Below, piece after piece: positions 35,301 to 47,400 of a stretch of 64,000 nt of DNA. Location of the stretch: contig CM053271.1 in assembly GCA_028583415.1 (NCBI GenBank), positions 89,701,534-89,765,533 on the forward strand, read 5' to 3'. The translations under genes and the position numbers were made by a program. The DNA comes from Protea cynaroides (Eukaryota > Streptophyta > Magnoliopsida > Proteales > Proteaceae). The notes under the pieces are model-generated. The model worked only from the letters and a program-made list of their open reading frames with translations. It had not been told where the DNA came from and did not search any database. How positions within the stretch are numbered: the first letter of the stretch is position 1; each line of letters begins with the position of its first letter.

Positions 35301-37536
35301 TCATTTAACATTCAACTCTTAACGGAGTCCGATTCAAGGGTGCTCATTGTAATTTTTTTTTTTATAGGAGTGTACTTGGTTGTCAATCGGGCAATGCACA
35401 GGGAAGATCTATAAATATTTCATTCGAAATATACACATTCTGAAAATACCCTTAAAATCAGTACATGTGATGAAAAATAGCTTTCACAGCATAGACCATA
35501 TGGCCTGATCCGGATTTGTTTGTGCTGGTTTCATAATGGGTTTAGTGCTTATCAACCATGACTTTAGCTTTAGGCAATGCCTTGGGCTTTGGTTTGAATA
35601 TAGGCTAAAAGCACCGGGTTGACCCATTTGAAATAGAGAATTGATCGGAGATGGCTACATGGGTGTGGGCTGCGTCAGTCCCTAAACTTGCCAGATGTTG
35701 TGAAGCCATAGGGTCAGGGCCCATGAATAAATGTAAAGAATAAGCTTATAGGACTTACCATACTTCTCAGCTTGGCTTATGAGACGGTATTTCACTGCAT
35801 ACATATCTACATATGTGATTGCAGCTGAGGAAAGTTCCTTGCTTAGTTCAACCACAATTTCCTTCAGCTTCTGATTGAAGTATTCTGCCACCTTGTTATA
35901 TGGAATTATACATCCGGCGTCGTCGTACTCAGATGCATTAACTGGAAGATTAGCAAGAACATACGGAAGACAACCGAAAGGAGCCGTGTTGTGGATCCAA
36001 AATGATCTACCTCCTTCATCATACACTGACTGCATTGTTTAATATCATACTAAAAATCACTTCAATTTTACAATGATTCTGAGTATGCAAAATGAATGTC
36101 AATGGGCTGAATCTGGACTCATGTTTTCTAGGTGAACTAAAATTGCTCCAGCCCATGGACCTATATTTTTGCAACCCAAGTTTGTTAACCTTTAAATGGT
36201 TCAGACCTGTTGTATTTGGATAATTCCTGGTCTGGTATGGTTTCTTATCTTTTCTAGCCCATCAGATCAGCCCAATGGCAAAAATATTGAATTGGAATTT
36301 TGAGCCAATGTCCGAGTATCAGGCCCTATGGTGCTGAAGTAACCCATGCCAAACTCCCAAGAAAAACTTGAATTTAATGACCTTCCACCAAGGGTCCTTA
36401 TACCCGAAACCGCCACAGGTGGGTAGGTAGAGTATACCTAAAGGCAGTCATAAATGAGAAGGGTGGTTTTGGGCTGGTCATATGGCCTGAAGTATTGGCC
36501 CGGGCTCAAAAATCTGGTTCATTTTGGTGGCAAATAATGATTTATATATGACAGACCCTCATTGCTTTGTTGAAAGGGTTACCTTAACATCAGTGTAAAA
36601 CTGACTAATTATATCAGGGATAATAGCATTGATTTCTTGTACAGTCAAATTACCAAAGAAGCCAGCAGAAAGATCATTCTGACCGATATCGAATGTATAT
36701 AAAGCTTGAGAAAAGTATTCCCTCTTTGGTAATATCTCCCTGTACACATTTCCTACAATACCAAAGGGCCCACAAAAAAAAAATCAACGGTAATGACTCA
36801 TAGAAAAGATTAGAGCCAAAACAAAAAAAAACAAAAAAAATTAAAAAAAAAAGAAAAAAAAACACACAAAAAAAAAGAACAAAAAAAAATTTTATATGCT
36901 AGCGAAAAAAATAGAAAACAAAGAAGACGGGAGAAGAATATAGGGGTCATACTATTTACCTTGATTCCTGACTTTCTGTGATCGATCTTTGAATTGTTGT
37001 AACTGTGAGCATTGCACCTTCAAGTAAAAAGGACTGAATCCACTTTTTTGTGGTCTGATTGTTGATCCTGCTGTGGCGAAATTAGCACCGTTTGTGAAGT
37101 TTGATCCCACAGAATCAAGATAGGGACTTAGATATTCCAATCCAAGGCTACCCGCTGAAAATACCCCTTTTGATCAAAAGGTCAGTAAAAAATATCAAAA
37201 TTCAAGAAAAAAAAAAACCCTGTATACACATACCAAAAGTTGAATCCAAATTTTGAAATAGGAAAGTAAATAAGAAGAGGTTAGTATAGTACCTATGAAA
37301 TCAATAATAAGTCGGCCATCGGAATATCTTCCGGCCGGCATGTGAAAGAACGTCTCGCCGTAGGGCGGGTTAAGTGGAGTGAATGCAGCAGATAATCCAC
37401 CAGTATCAGAACTAGAGGCCCCAAAATTGAAGATAGCTGGAAATTCACAACTCTTTGCAGCCAAAGCTTGTTTATTGAAATCTAGTGTCCAACAATACAG
37501 AATTATAAGAAAGTGAACAACTCTACAAATTTCCAT
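32052..37536 (-). CDS. GDSL esterase/lipase, ENOD8-like class, complete, five exons
   Basis: Joined from five exons with GT-AG introns and matching phases, it gives 379 residues, the usual plant GDSL length. Residues 1-26 look like a secretion signal (VVHFLIILYCW core). Block I is FNFGASSSDTGG (nucleophile Ser41); the family motif GDS is GAS here, as I recall for ENOD8-like members. GANFATAGST (exon 2) and GQNDLSAG (Asn172) follow. The last block, DGVHFTEAAN, supplies Asp343 and His346 of the triad. These enzymes are SGNH-type hydrolases of the cell wall or apoplast acting on acyl or acetyl esters; the substrate here is unknown. The ATG at 37536 fits the signal peptide, with a TATAAA 105 bases upstream. 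The last intron (3446 bp) is swollen by a Pack element. Confidence 0.93.
32745..32802. repeat. CCCACA-type short repeat in GDSL intron 4
   Basis: Imperfect run of CCCACA/CCCATA hexamers, about eight copies. Confidence 0.85.
33682..35412 (+). mobile_element. Pack-type TIR element (Mutator-like) carrying gene fragments
   Basis: The left end (ACAGACCTCCCCTGTGTATT, then GCCTGATTGACA) matches the reverse complement of the right end (ATAGATCTTCCCTGTGCATT, then GCCCGATTGACA). A further match 100-150 bases inside (TCTCCGTTAAAATTTGA against ACTCCGTTAAGAGTTGA) shows TIRs of at least 140 bp. The 9-base flanks (AAAATTTTT and AAATATTTC) agree at 6 of 9, possibly an aged target duplication. There is no transposase; the inside holds pieces of a TIME FOR COFFEE gene. 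Long TIRs and captured genomic sequence with introns are the hallmark of Pack-MULEs. It sits in the last intron of the GDSL gene on the opposite strand. Confidence 0.72.
34408..34975 (+). pseudogene. TIC: Captured fragment of TIME FOR COFFEE (TIC), N-terminal region
   Basis: After a splice-acceptor-like CTCCTTACAG at 34407 the frame reads EEDVPVELKETTRLRDRG, then RDRDRF and DRLMHGSNGEEE. In other frames come SFSPAKVVRAA, WTVADEMIKVSVPRKARS, then KRSHECW and EQIHRQASTSPARL. These are, in order, the motifs I recall from the N-terminal region of plant TIC, a nuclear regulator of the circadian clock. Intron sequence is retained before 34408 and probably at 34774-34819, so it was copied as DNA, not from mRNA. 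Frameshifts and stops show it is not translated as TIC. Sequence after about 34975 no longer matches. Confidence 0.75.
35759..36029 (-). CDS. GDSL gene exon 4
   Basis: 271 bases between ATGCAG and GTAAGTCC. Holds FWIHNTAPFGCLPYVL and the YVDMYAVKYRLI stretch typical of the family. Confidence 0.92.
36583..36752 (-). CDS. GDSL gene exon 3
   Basis: 170 bases between TTTGTAG and GTAACCC. Holds the YTFDIGQNDLSAG block with the oxyanion-hole Asn. Confidence 0.92.
36960..37154 (-). CDS. GDSL gene exon 2
   Basis: 195 bases between TTTTCAG and GTAAATAG. Holds YLSPYLDSVGSNF and the ANFATAGST block. Phase 1 at both ends. Confidence 0.92.
37293..37536 (-). CDS. GDSL gene exon 1 (residues 1-81)
   Basis: Holds the signal peptide and block I, and ends DFI plus one base before GTACTATAC. 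Phase 1. Confidence 0.92.
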
Positions 37537-37640
37537 GGTGAAGAAGAAGAGGAAGAAGCAAAAGGAGAAAGCTTGACTTCAGAAAGAACAGATATGATGA
37601 ATTCAGTGGTTTTATTTTTCCAGGTGGGAGTTTAAAAGCC

Positions 37641-37646
37641 TTTATA
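37641..37646 (-). promoter_or_regulatory. TATA box of the GDSL gene
   Basis: TATAAA on the minus strand, 105 bases upstream of the ATG. Fits a normal plant promoter spacing with a ~70-base leader. Confidence 0.5.
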
Positions 37647-37659
37647 AGTCTAGATTAAG

Positions 37660-38940
37660 TGGGCCCTGTTCTTCCAATTTTTCCACAGAAAGTTGTGTCG
37701 CATTATCTTGTTAGTGGTCGTGCCGTGAATGAAGGTTTGATAATGCAGAATGAGATCAGTCTCCATCGATTTCAATTCAAATTCATCAAGAGTCGGTCGG
37801 AATTGTTTCGACTCGTCTAGACTCGGTCTGATTCGTTCAGGTTCAGTATACATGGTGTATATCAAGTTTAATCTTAAAATGTTGTTTTTAAAGTAAAAAT
37901 AAATAAAAAAAGTAAATTTCAAAAGATATAAAATTAAATTTAAAGTTTTATTTTTTAGGAAAATTTAATTTGGATTTTGTTTTGAATTAAATATGGATAT
38001 GGATATTGGTGTGGATGCATACATATTCATGTGTACCCTTTTGAAGCGTGGTGACTTATACCTTTTGGTATGAAGAGATACACCCATATTGAAACCCTTG
38101 TAAATTAAAAGTTACCTGAGAGCTCATAAAATCTGGTTTTTTGAGATTTTTCGTTGCATCTTCACAAAACTAACCATAATTTCGCCATGCAATATCGGAA
38201 TGGAGATTTGTAAATTGTGTTACGAAGCAAACTCAAGGCTTTACATGTTTCATGCACAAAGCTTCATACAAAACCTTTGTAAGACCCACAAAACCTGCCT
38301 CAAAGTGAAAAGTTTCAAACAGAATACGAAATTTGGCCACGAAACCATTATCAGGTGTGCTGTGAGTTTCCCGCGCATCAGAAAACATATATATTCAGCT
38401 CATAACATCGCTAAATGCATGTAGGGTTCAATCGATTCGGTATTAGGTTAAAACCCAACCAACTCATCAGCTAGACCCAATCAACTCAGCTAGAACTTCT
38501 TTTTCACATCTTACAACACTTTCACATCTTCTATTTGATTGGCAACAATGACAACACATGTTCCATAGGCTCATGGTGCCCAACAAAAAAATTACGGGGA
38601 ATCAATATTTACACATTAACCAAGTGGAATTCTGGCAATTCAAATGATCCAGAAAATCTATGGAGATGCTCTCTACATCAGTAACTCTGAATCCAATAGA
38701 ACCGATTCAACCCAATAAAGATACGAGTTTTAAAATGATGATTGTTGTAAGCGAGTGGTGTAGGAAATTGAGAGATCATCTGATGAAGTATGATGCATGG
38801 ATGTTAAACTTGAAGCTGAACTCGGTTGAACTCGGTTGCATTTGTTTATTATTTAAGCGACCAGTGTAGAAAATAGATAGATTTGGACTAATTGCTTTTC
38901 AATAATGTGGAAATATATTTCGGAATGAAACCTATTTCGA
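37660..38940. other. Intergenic, upstream of the GDSL gene; no gene seen
   Basis: AT-rich, with only short chance ORFs. No repeat structure recognised. Confidence 0.6.
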
Positions 38941-38944
38941 ATGC

Positions 38945-39690
38945 ATCCCCCTGTCAGATCAACACCACTAACAGAGGGGACGCTTCCTCGACCAAACCTA
39001 TTGAAGGCATGGGACAGGTGCGGCACTGAAGCATTTTGGTCCTTACAATCGGGATCGTGCGTAGGAGATTTCCCACGGCATATCCTGAGGATCTGACTCG
39101 GATGGGGACTCCTCGTGAAGCAGGGTCGCCTGCCAGCCGCAAAACATCTGAGCCAGGAGATCGCCCCACGATCGTACGGATCTGGGGCCATCCCTGAGAC
39201 TGTAGGGAGATGTGCCATTCTTTACCTAATGTAGGGTGACATATGCGTACCCTTGGGACGAGGGACGAGGGCCTCGGACACATGTCTCTTTCTGATTGGA
39301 GGGGCACATTTATCCAGTAGGTAAAGTACACAACTCAGTCAAAAGACAACACGTGGTAGATTGGTATTTCTGCATAATTCCTCGAGCGCACGACCACACA
39401 CGTCCGATAGGCCGATTTTCCACATAATTGAAAACACGCACATCCGACTCTCCCTAGTTCGTGTCAATTTTCTATAAATAGGGGGTAACCACCAGAGGTA
39501 CAACATGCCATTTTCACTGATCATTTGCAATTTTCTACGACCTTTACTTTTACCTCGGAGCTCGTATTCTAAGATACCGAGTTCCACAGCTGTTTGCACC
39601 TCAGAGTCCTAAGGCATCGGAATCATTCTCGGGCCCAAAGCCCAACCTCCTTTGTTACGCTTTCCCTGTCTATTACAGGTACATTCTACC
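38945..39690. mobile_element. GC-richer island with an LTR-like promoter; possible solo LTR
   Basis: Base composition changes sharply at both edges. A TATA box (CTATAAATAGGGGG near 39473) followed by ACCTCGGAGCTCGTATTC-type sequence resembles the R/U5 part of an LTR. No target duplication could be found and the ends are uncertain. The minus ORFs of 86-125 codons here have no recognisable domain. Confidence 0.35.
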
Positions 39691-40412
39691 TCAAAGGAAA
39701 AGCATGTAGATTCCAACATAAACAGCCCACATATTCTCGGTGCTTTACTTTGCACTTTGTAAACAATTTTTAAGATGAAACTCAACGTATAGATAAGGGC
39801 CGAGTGAGGTCTTCTTATCCACAAAATTGAAAATCACTAGATCTGCCACATGGCATATATTTGGACCATCCTGAAAAATTTATCACCATGGCCATCTTGG
39901 ATCATTTTCTCCTTTTTTTTTTTTATACTCTAAAGAAGTTTATTAATTTTCTGTGCTAAAAGTCAGCAAAATTCTATATAAATGAAGGAAAAGTACAAAA
40001 AAAAATTATTAATTAAACTTTTTTTTTATATAAAAACATATTTTTTCATTTTAATAAAAAAAATAATATTAATTATGTAGATATAAAAAAACATGATATT
40101 ATGCATGGAAATAATTGAATATTATTTATAGAAAGAAGTGACAAGTCACAAGAACCAGCCAAAAATAGCCTCAATAGCATGCTTTCAAGCTCCAAGAGTT
40201 CCAAAAACTCTTTTAGCAAAGTTGGGGTTGGGAGGGATGTGGCTGGTCTAAATTCTTCATGGGGAAAGGGGATTCGGACCATCTCTTGTCTTAGTTGAAC
40301 ATGATGCCATCCAGTTGTCAGCTGGATCGTATTAGATCCAATGGTTAATGGAGTTTGGGGCATAAATAACGCAGGACTAATTTTAGTTCTTGATTTTGAT
40401 TTTTATTAGTAG

Positions 40413-40666
40413 GTTATAGAGCAGGACTGCCCTCATCTACTGTTCTATGGCCCTCCTGGTTTTGGCAAGAAAACCCTTACCATGGCTGTACTCAGACAAA
40501 TGTTTGGCCCCGCGGCCGAGAAGGTTGTTTTCCACCCATTTTTTGTACTTAAAGAGTTTTCATGCTTGAGTTTTTGAATGCCATTTTCTATCTCTTGTGT
40601 ATTATTAGTTTCATTGGTTGGTCTTTTTGATGTTGGTCGCATGTGAAGTTAGAAAATAAGACATGG
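40413..40666 (+). pseudogene. RFC3: Fragment of replication factor C subunit 3 (RFC3), two partial exons
   Basis: 40413-40523 (37 codons, preceded by TTAGTAG and followed by GTTGTT) reads EQDCPHLLFYGPPGFGKKTL, then MAVLRQMFGPAAEK. This is the Walker A region of the clamp-loader subunit RFC3, which helps load PCNA at replication forks. After ~119 bases of intron-like DNA, 40643-40666 reads VKLENKTW, the start of the next RFC3 exon, but its acceptor is no longer AG and the match ends. No other exon is seen within 1 kb. Retained intron sequence means a DNA-level copy. Confidence 0.75.
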
Positions 40667-41120
40667 AACAAGAATGGTTTGAGAGGAAGAAGAAGAATTG
40701 GTAATCGATCACTTGAAAAAAAGGGAGCCCAGATTTCAAAGAAGAATGAGATAAAGGCAGAATTACACGCTAACATATTTAGTTATACGATTATTTCCTG
40801 GTATTAGATAGAAAGTTGCTATTTTTTTTTTTTTTTTTAATTAATTAACCTTCAAACATTTCACATCAGAGTACATGGGACCCCAAGATTGGGAATCAAA
40901 CAATCTTGTAGGTATCATCTGCATGGTCCTTTAAAGAAGTAAAATGGAGACTCCAAGATAGATACTATCACAGATTATAATTGGTATTGTTATACTGTAT
41001 TTAATTTAGATCTGGTTACCTGCATTGCACAAAAACTAAACCGCCTAGCCTGAAAGAACAAGTCTCTGCAAAATTGTGAATTCCTAATTGCAAACTCCAC
41101 GCAAGCCAGTGAACCAGGTA

Positions 41121-41475
41121 CTATGTTCTAGCCTTTTTCTTAACTGAATCAACAAAGGCAGATGGTCTGTGCTTCTCTTTCTTCCTAGACATCCCATCCG
41201 ACAGCAACTGGTCATGTTTCTTCGGTTCCAGATTATTGTTGAGCAATTGAACTTGGTTGGCCTTCCTCTTAATTGACCGAACCAAGGAAGACAGTTCGTG
41301 CTTCTCTTTCTCTAACAGCAAATTACGGGACAGTGATTGATCATCTTTAGTTGATGCATCATCATTGGATGGCAATTGAGCTTTCCTGCCTGATTCCATC
41401 TGCCCCCGGCCAGAAACATCTACGTGGACACCTTTCTGCTGCTTCTGTGCCATCTGCCGAGCATAAGCTGCACTC
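41121..41475 (-). CDS. ESF1: ESF1 last exon with stop
   Basis: Starts after ATGTTGCAG, completes FKRSAAYARQMAQKQQKG and continues in a basic tail (LVRSIKRKANQ, FVDSVKKKART) to TAG at 41121. The tail is likely a nucleolar targeting and RNA-binding region (inference from charge). Confidence 0.93.
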
Positions 41476-44400
41476 CTGCAACATACAGATATCGAAACCG
41501 GATATAATGCATGTTGCTTGAGGAAAATAAGGAAGAAATAGACTAAAAGACAGCACAACAATGGCAGATTTGATGCTCTTGCAGGGCAACCTGGACCCAA
41601 CTACTTGATACGATCAATGTAGACTCCTATTCTACTTGACGATTGTTTTATTGCAATCCCGAGCAAGGTTTTAGTGATTGACTACCAAAACCGATTCCGA
41701 TCCTATCGAAGGAATTGGTTGGAATTAGCAAAACATAACCCGAATTGGTCGGAATCGGCAAAAAATAAACAGAATCAGTACTGTAATCAGAAACGAACTT
41801 GGCTCATTCCAATCATAAATGGATCATCGGCCGATCCAATCCCGATTCCTAAAACCTTGATCCCTAGTATAAATGTTGCTTCTAATACAGTCTCCAGCTG
41901 ACAGGTTATAAGATTTTTCTCTGGAAAATTTTATGGTGATCCATTAGATGTTCTGAGTGTCTACTTTGTCATGATAGGGAACCGACTACATTTTCCAATC
42001 TGGCAGCAAAAAATGAACAATGATCTCTCCCCCTAACAGGTAAAAGCAAGGAGATGATGGAAACAAACTGCAACCCTACCATCCTGGCAGCACAAATGAG
42101 GGAGATGATCTGTCCAGTCTCCCCCAACAGCAGGCATAGACCATAAGGAAACTGTTAAGGTTCTCCCTATGCTTACTGTTTACCATGGCAATGAGTGCCT
42201 ATATCCACTCCTAATTTTGGAGGAGATGATTGTTCATATACCTTTCAAATTGTGGAATTGATGGATTACTTTACAACCTACAAGACAGTGTACATACCTT
42301 TTAAATTGTGGATCTGTCGGATCTAACGCAAATGAAGGAGAAGTGAAAAGAACTGAAAAGCGTGGATCTTCATAGTCGGTTGATGGGAGCTTGTCTGCCA
42401 TTGGGATCTCTCTCTCTTTTTTGCCCTTGGCCTTTTTAGGTTTCATATTGTATCCCTTCAAACTCTGGTCTCCCACATGATCATCAGCCAGAAGTAACTC
42501 GAGCTCAGCTCTACTTGCTTCCTGTTCCTTGTTTGTTTCCTGCTGCTGCTTTTCTTTTTTACTATTTCTTAGTGATGGTTCTTCAATGAAGAAGTCATCA
42601 GACTGTTCAGGCACTTCTCGATCAGTATCACTACTGTCATCCTCTGATGAGTACTTGGCATTCTTCTTCCTAGCCTTTTTCTTTTCACTTCTCTTTCTGA
42701 GGTAAGCCTCCCAAACGGTCTCTGCCTTCTTGTCCTTTTTCTCTATAATCCGCCTACTTACGTCCTCTAGGCCAATATTAAAAGTAACCTCCATATCCTT
42801 ATCATCCTCCTCACCATCACCATCTGAACCATCTCCAGACTGTATGAGAGCACGATACTTGTCACGTTTATCAAGTTTTTTGTCAGATTGACCATCCAAG
42901 GGTTCATCATTCTCATCATCATCAGATTCTCCATCATCAGAAGCCAGAAATTCTTTTAACTCCAACTCAGCTAGCTTTAGAAGGTTTAGAGAAAGAAAAA
43001 ACAAGAGTAAGGAAACAATTTTAAAGTATAAAAAACCTCAAAATGGTAAAAATCAGGTTAATCCTCAACTATCTTTCCACACGAAAATCATTTGAACACC
43101 AAACCAATAAGTACTAGAGCACAGAGATAACCAAAATCAATTACTAAGGCAAGGAAACAAAATGAAAGTTACTGCCAGCCAGTTATGAGGGCCCAACTAT
43201 ATACAAACCAGAAGGAGGCTACCTTACGCCCCTAGGAGAGTCAGGCGTGCACCAGAACCAAGCTGAAAAACAACACCAAACAGATCTTGGTCTCCAAGGT
43301 AATGAAAATACCCAAAGCTATAGTTAGCAATTCGAAGTTGGGAATTATTTGGAGGGCATAAAATTCAGAATACTTTATTTTGTGAATCTGAAAGTTTGTC
43401 AAGAGACCAGCCTTGAATAAAATTCGGATGCCATTCAATACGTAAATTATTCATTTACCTAAACAAAAATCAAACAAAAAATCTCAGATATTAATTGCAC
43501 AAGTGGAAATTATACAAATTAATTATTACTTATCACGTGGGGGATATCAGGATTTGGTTAACAATATAACAGTCCATTAGTCCAATACATATTTTAGTTA
43601 AGGCATGCTTGTAATTACCAAGCCCTTATAAGGGCATTTAATATGTTAGTGAAGGGTGAATTAGATGTTACAACTCAAATGCCCTTTTTTAAATACAAAA
43701 AAACGAAAAACATGTCAGTCAAACTGTCGGTTATTGTGTGAATGCCTTTTTTAATGTAAAAAAAATGTCGTTGTTAGCCACCTGGCACAAGACACCACAC
43801 TAACACATTGTTATTGTTTGACCAACACGAGAAGTAAACACCAGTCACCAACACAAGGTCATTGTTCAATATGTTAGCTAACATATGGGAGACTCTAGTC
43901 CCACATCGAAACCATCGAATAAGATAGCCAACATATGGGAAACTTTAGTCCCACATCGAAACTATTGAATAAGTTAGTAGGAAACCAATCTATAAATAAG
44001 GAGGTCACCTTCTCATTTCTTTAGCAGGAACTGGAGGAGAAATATCCCCTGCAATGAACACCCAAAGACGGAGGTTCTACCAAGCTCGAATGTGATTATT
44101 AAAAAAAAAAATATGTGATTATATTATTCGATTTAATTCATAAAAATCAGAATTAATCGTGATTTATAAAAATAGCTCAACTATTCCCAACCTTTTCTGA
44201 ATCTTTAAAACGATTCAGATTGGTGAATATTTGTATAATTCGGTTCGGACGAATTATTCACCGAATTATACAATATGCCCTGAGCTGCAATAGATGGGGA
44301 TTATTCTCGGCCAGCAGCCTATGCAACTGCATATGAAATTCAACTTCTCTCTAAATCATTCATTCTAATCTCCCATTCTATTCTCAGTTGCACGGCTTTA

Positions 44401-47400
44401 TAAAGAAAAATAAAATCTGAAACCTAACTAAAATAAAATTGCAAAGTACCAAAATAGAACTCCTAAATTGGAAACTCAAATCATTACCATAACCTATTGC
44501 TTGCTTGCCAAGACAATAAAATAAAGAAGATAAATTAATAATAGCATCTTCCTAAACTAAACCCAACTAAATTAAACCTCTACCAACCCTGTCCAGACCA
44601 AAAGGTTGGCTTAAGTTTGGGTCGAATCCGGTTTGGCCTGGGTAAAGTGGGTCATGTTGGTCCATCCACAAACAAGCTACTGCATTAGGACAGCAGTACT
44701 AGTTTCTGAAAGAGTCAATGCAAAAGTGCCAAGTAATCTTTACTTTTTTCTAACAATGAACATTCAAATAACTACTGTAGCAACTTACATAATTAGAACA
44801 GAGGACCACAAAATGGAGTCATAAAGCATTGGGCGATGGGGTCCTCTGTGACTTGGGTTGTATTTGTATCTGATGCAGATACAGGATCCCAATCAGGACC
44901 GCTGGACCTCACAATAATGTATCTTGGCCTTATGGTTGCGTCTATAGGCCTTCGGCCTTTATTTTTTAGATTATTGATGTAATAGGCGTCGTTTACCAGC
45001 CCATATTTAGGGGGTTTTATTTGCATACGAAATTAGGAGTTAAAAGTCCACTCTTCCTAAGTTAGTTTGAATTTAAGTTACCTTTAACTTCTGTTTTAGA
45101 GTAGGATTTAGTTTGATTTATCTTCAGTTTAGTCATAGTATTAGTTTAGGAGTCTTTTTATCTTGTTTCTTTATATACGAGCTGTAACCATTGATTATTT
45201 AGTTTTGAGTAATGGAATCAAATGCGTGACATTCTTATTACCGTGTTCTAGTGGTACCAACAGGTCCCTCTATATCAGTTTCAATCTCTCTCACCTCTCC
45301 CCTTTTCATCCTCATATTTTAAGTGTAAAATACCCTACTCTAGGAAACTACCCCTAGGAATTGGGCCACCAAAATAATCCCTGCTGAGAGAACAGAATCT
45401 GGAAACTCAGCTGGTTCAGGAACCTCCACCAGATTTAGTCAGGTCCTTGAAACTCTTCCAGTCTTTGCTGTTTGGGGTAAACATCACTCGAGCTCCTACA
45501 ATTTCAGAGAGAGTTTTTTTTTTTTTTTTTTTTTTTTGTGTCAATTCTGGTTACCGCCTCCTACCTGGTTCGTAAACCAGGTTCTAACATGAGGAAGAAG
45601 ACCCATTAATCTGGAATTCTCATTTCACCCCCCATATCAAAATAGTTTCTGTTTGGTCCTCTATACATATTCTCTTCCAAGAATATCTTTAACTTGTTGT
45701 CACCAAAGAGGTGAACTAAGATGTTGTAAGCTTCTTCTGATTGCCCCTTTATCTTATTCTCAAAAGTCACTTAGGTAAGAATAAAAAAGGGTTTTCAAAT
45801 TCAATTTGAAAGTGACTTATCACTATGTCCTTATCAAGGCTGTCATTGTCATTGCACATTTTTTTAATAGACTTGTGAAATAACAGGATTTACCGTTGTT
45901 GAAAAACACAATTTATGTCCTACTAGAAAGTAGAAAGGCAAAAAAGTAAGGTTACATCTTTTTTTCACCAACCTTGGTTACAACAAGATTTTCCCTTAGA
46001 TCTAATTCCTTCTTCGTCCCAAATTCTGTTTCTGGCCCCAAAGAAGCCCTAATTGTTCCAGAAACTTACCAAACTGCCACTACTCACATAAACTAAGTTT
46101 CCATTGTTCTAGGTGGGCCATAGCGATCCCAAATCAGGTTTTTGCAACCTGGCACCACATCAACTGGTATCATAGCTAAACCTGGCAATGGAAACCTATA
46201 TTTTCAAAACCCGAGTGCCCAGTGGAAATCTGCTATTTTATTCATAGATGAAGGGTGATATGAAAATTCAGTTTCACATGTTGTGGTGGATATATGTGCT
46301 GAAACTAGATTATAATGGTTGCTTGATGTCGAGCGTTTCCATCTTCAAAGCGCAGCATCAAAATGGGTAGGCAATGGTAAGAAGAAAGTGAAAGTAGGCT
46401 TGACAGTTGAACGTGAAGAGAACTTATGCCTTCTTACACCCCCCATAGACATCACGTCAAATTAGTCTTCGTGTGTTGCCTAGGAATGAAGTAAAGCCTA
46501 AGAACCTACCAAAGAAGTTGTACATGAAAATGAAGCTGAGGACTTAATCGACAGTTCAATTGAAGATGTCAAGCTGCAATTCTGATCAAAGAGACGCCAT
46601 CTGAAGAGATCTTCACGGTCAAAACTTCTATGGTCGCTGATTTTGTCTATGTTGCTCAGATCGATGAAGCGAAGTGGGTGATTGTGGATGACGTTCAAGT
46701 GGTACGGATTCTCCCACGCTATAAAACTTGAGGACAAGTTTTTGCTAACACCGGGGGAATTGATGCATATACGGGCTCCCAATCAGGCAAGCTGAGCCTC
46801 ACAATAATATATCTTGGCCTTATGGTTGGGTTCTATAGGCCTTGGGCCTTTTATTTTTGAGATTGTTGATGTCACGGGCTTCATTTACCAGCCCATATTT
46901 AGGGGTTTTTATTTGCATACGAAATTAAGAAGAGTCCACTTTGTAAGTTAGTATGAGTTTGAGTTGCTTTTAACTTCTGCTTTAGATTATGATTTAGTTT
47001 GGATTTATCTTCAGTTTACTCTTAGGATTAGTTTAGAAATATTTTATCTTGGTTTCTTTATATAAAAAGCTAACCATTGATTATTTAGTTTTGAGTAATG
47101 GAATGAAAAAGATTTGATTTTGTGCATGCGTAGCCTATTAGCTGCGTGAGAGCAGTGGGTTTTTCTCCAAGGTTCAAGGTGCCGGTTTCGACGCCGTTTT
47201 CGACCAGCCTCAAAACCGAGTTGTCTCAGGGGATTTTTCCCGGAAAACTCTGAAACCATGGTTTCAAGGCCCAAAACTGATTGAAAAAAGACATCCAAAA
47301 TAATATGTGCTATAGACCCAAGTTTACTAGTGTACGCTGAGACCTGAGATTGTATCCAGAGTTAAGTAGGCAACACTTATTTATGACTAATATCATTTAA

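Noticed and set aside
46498..46782. 94-codon minus ORF in the LTR element
   Set aside because: It crosses the purine tract and LTR boundary; the plus strand carries the pol-end signature.
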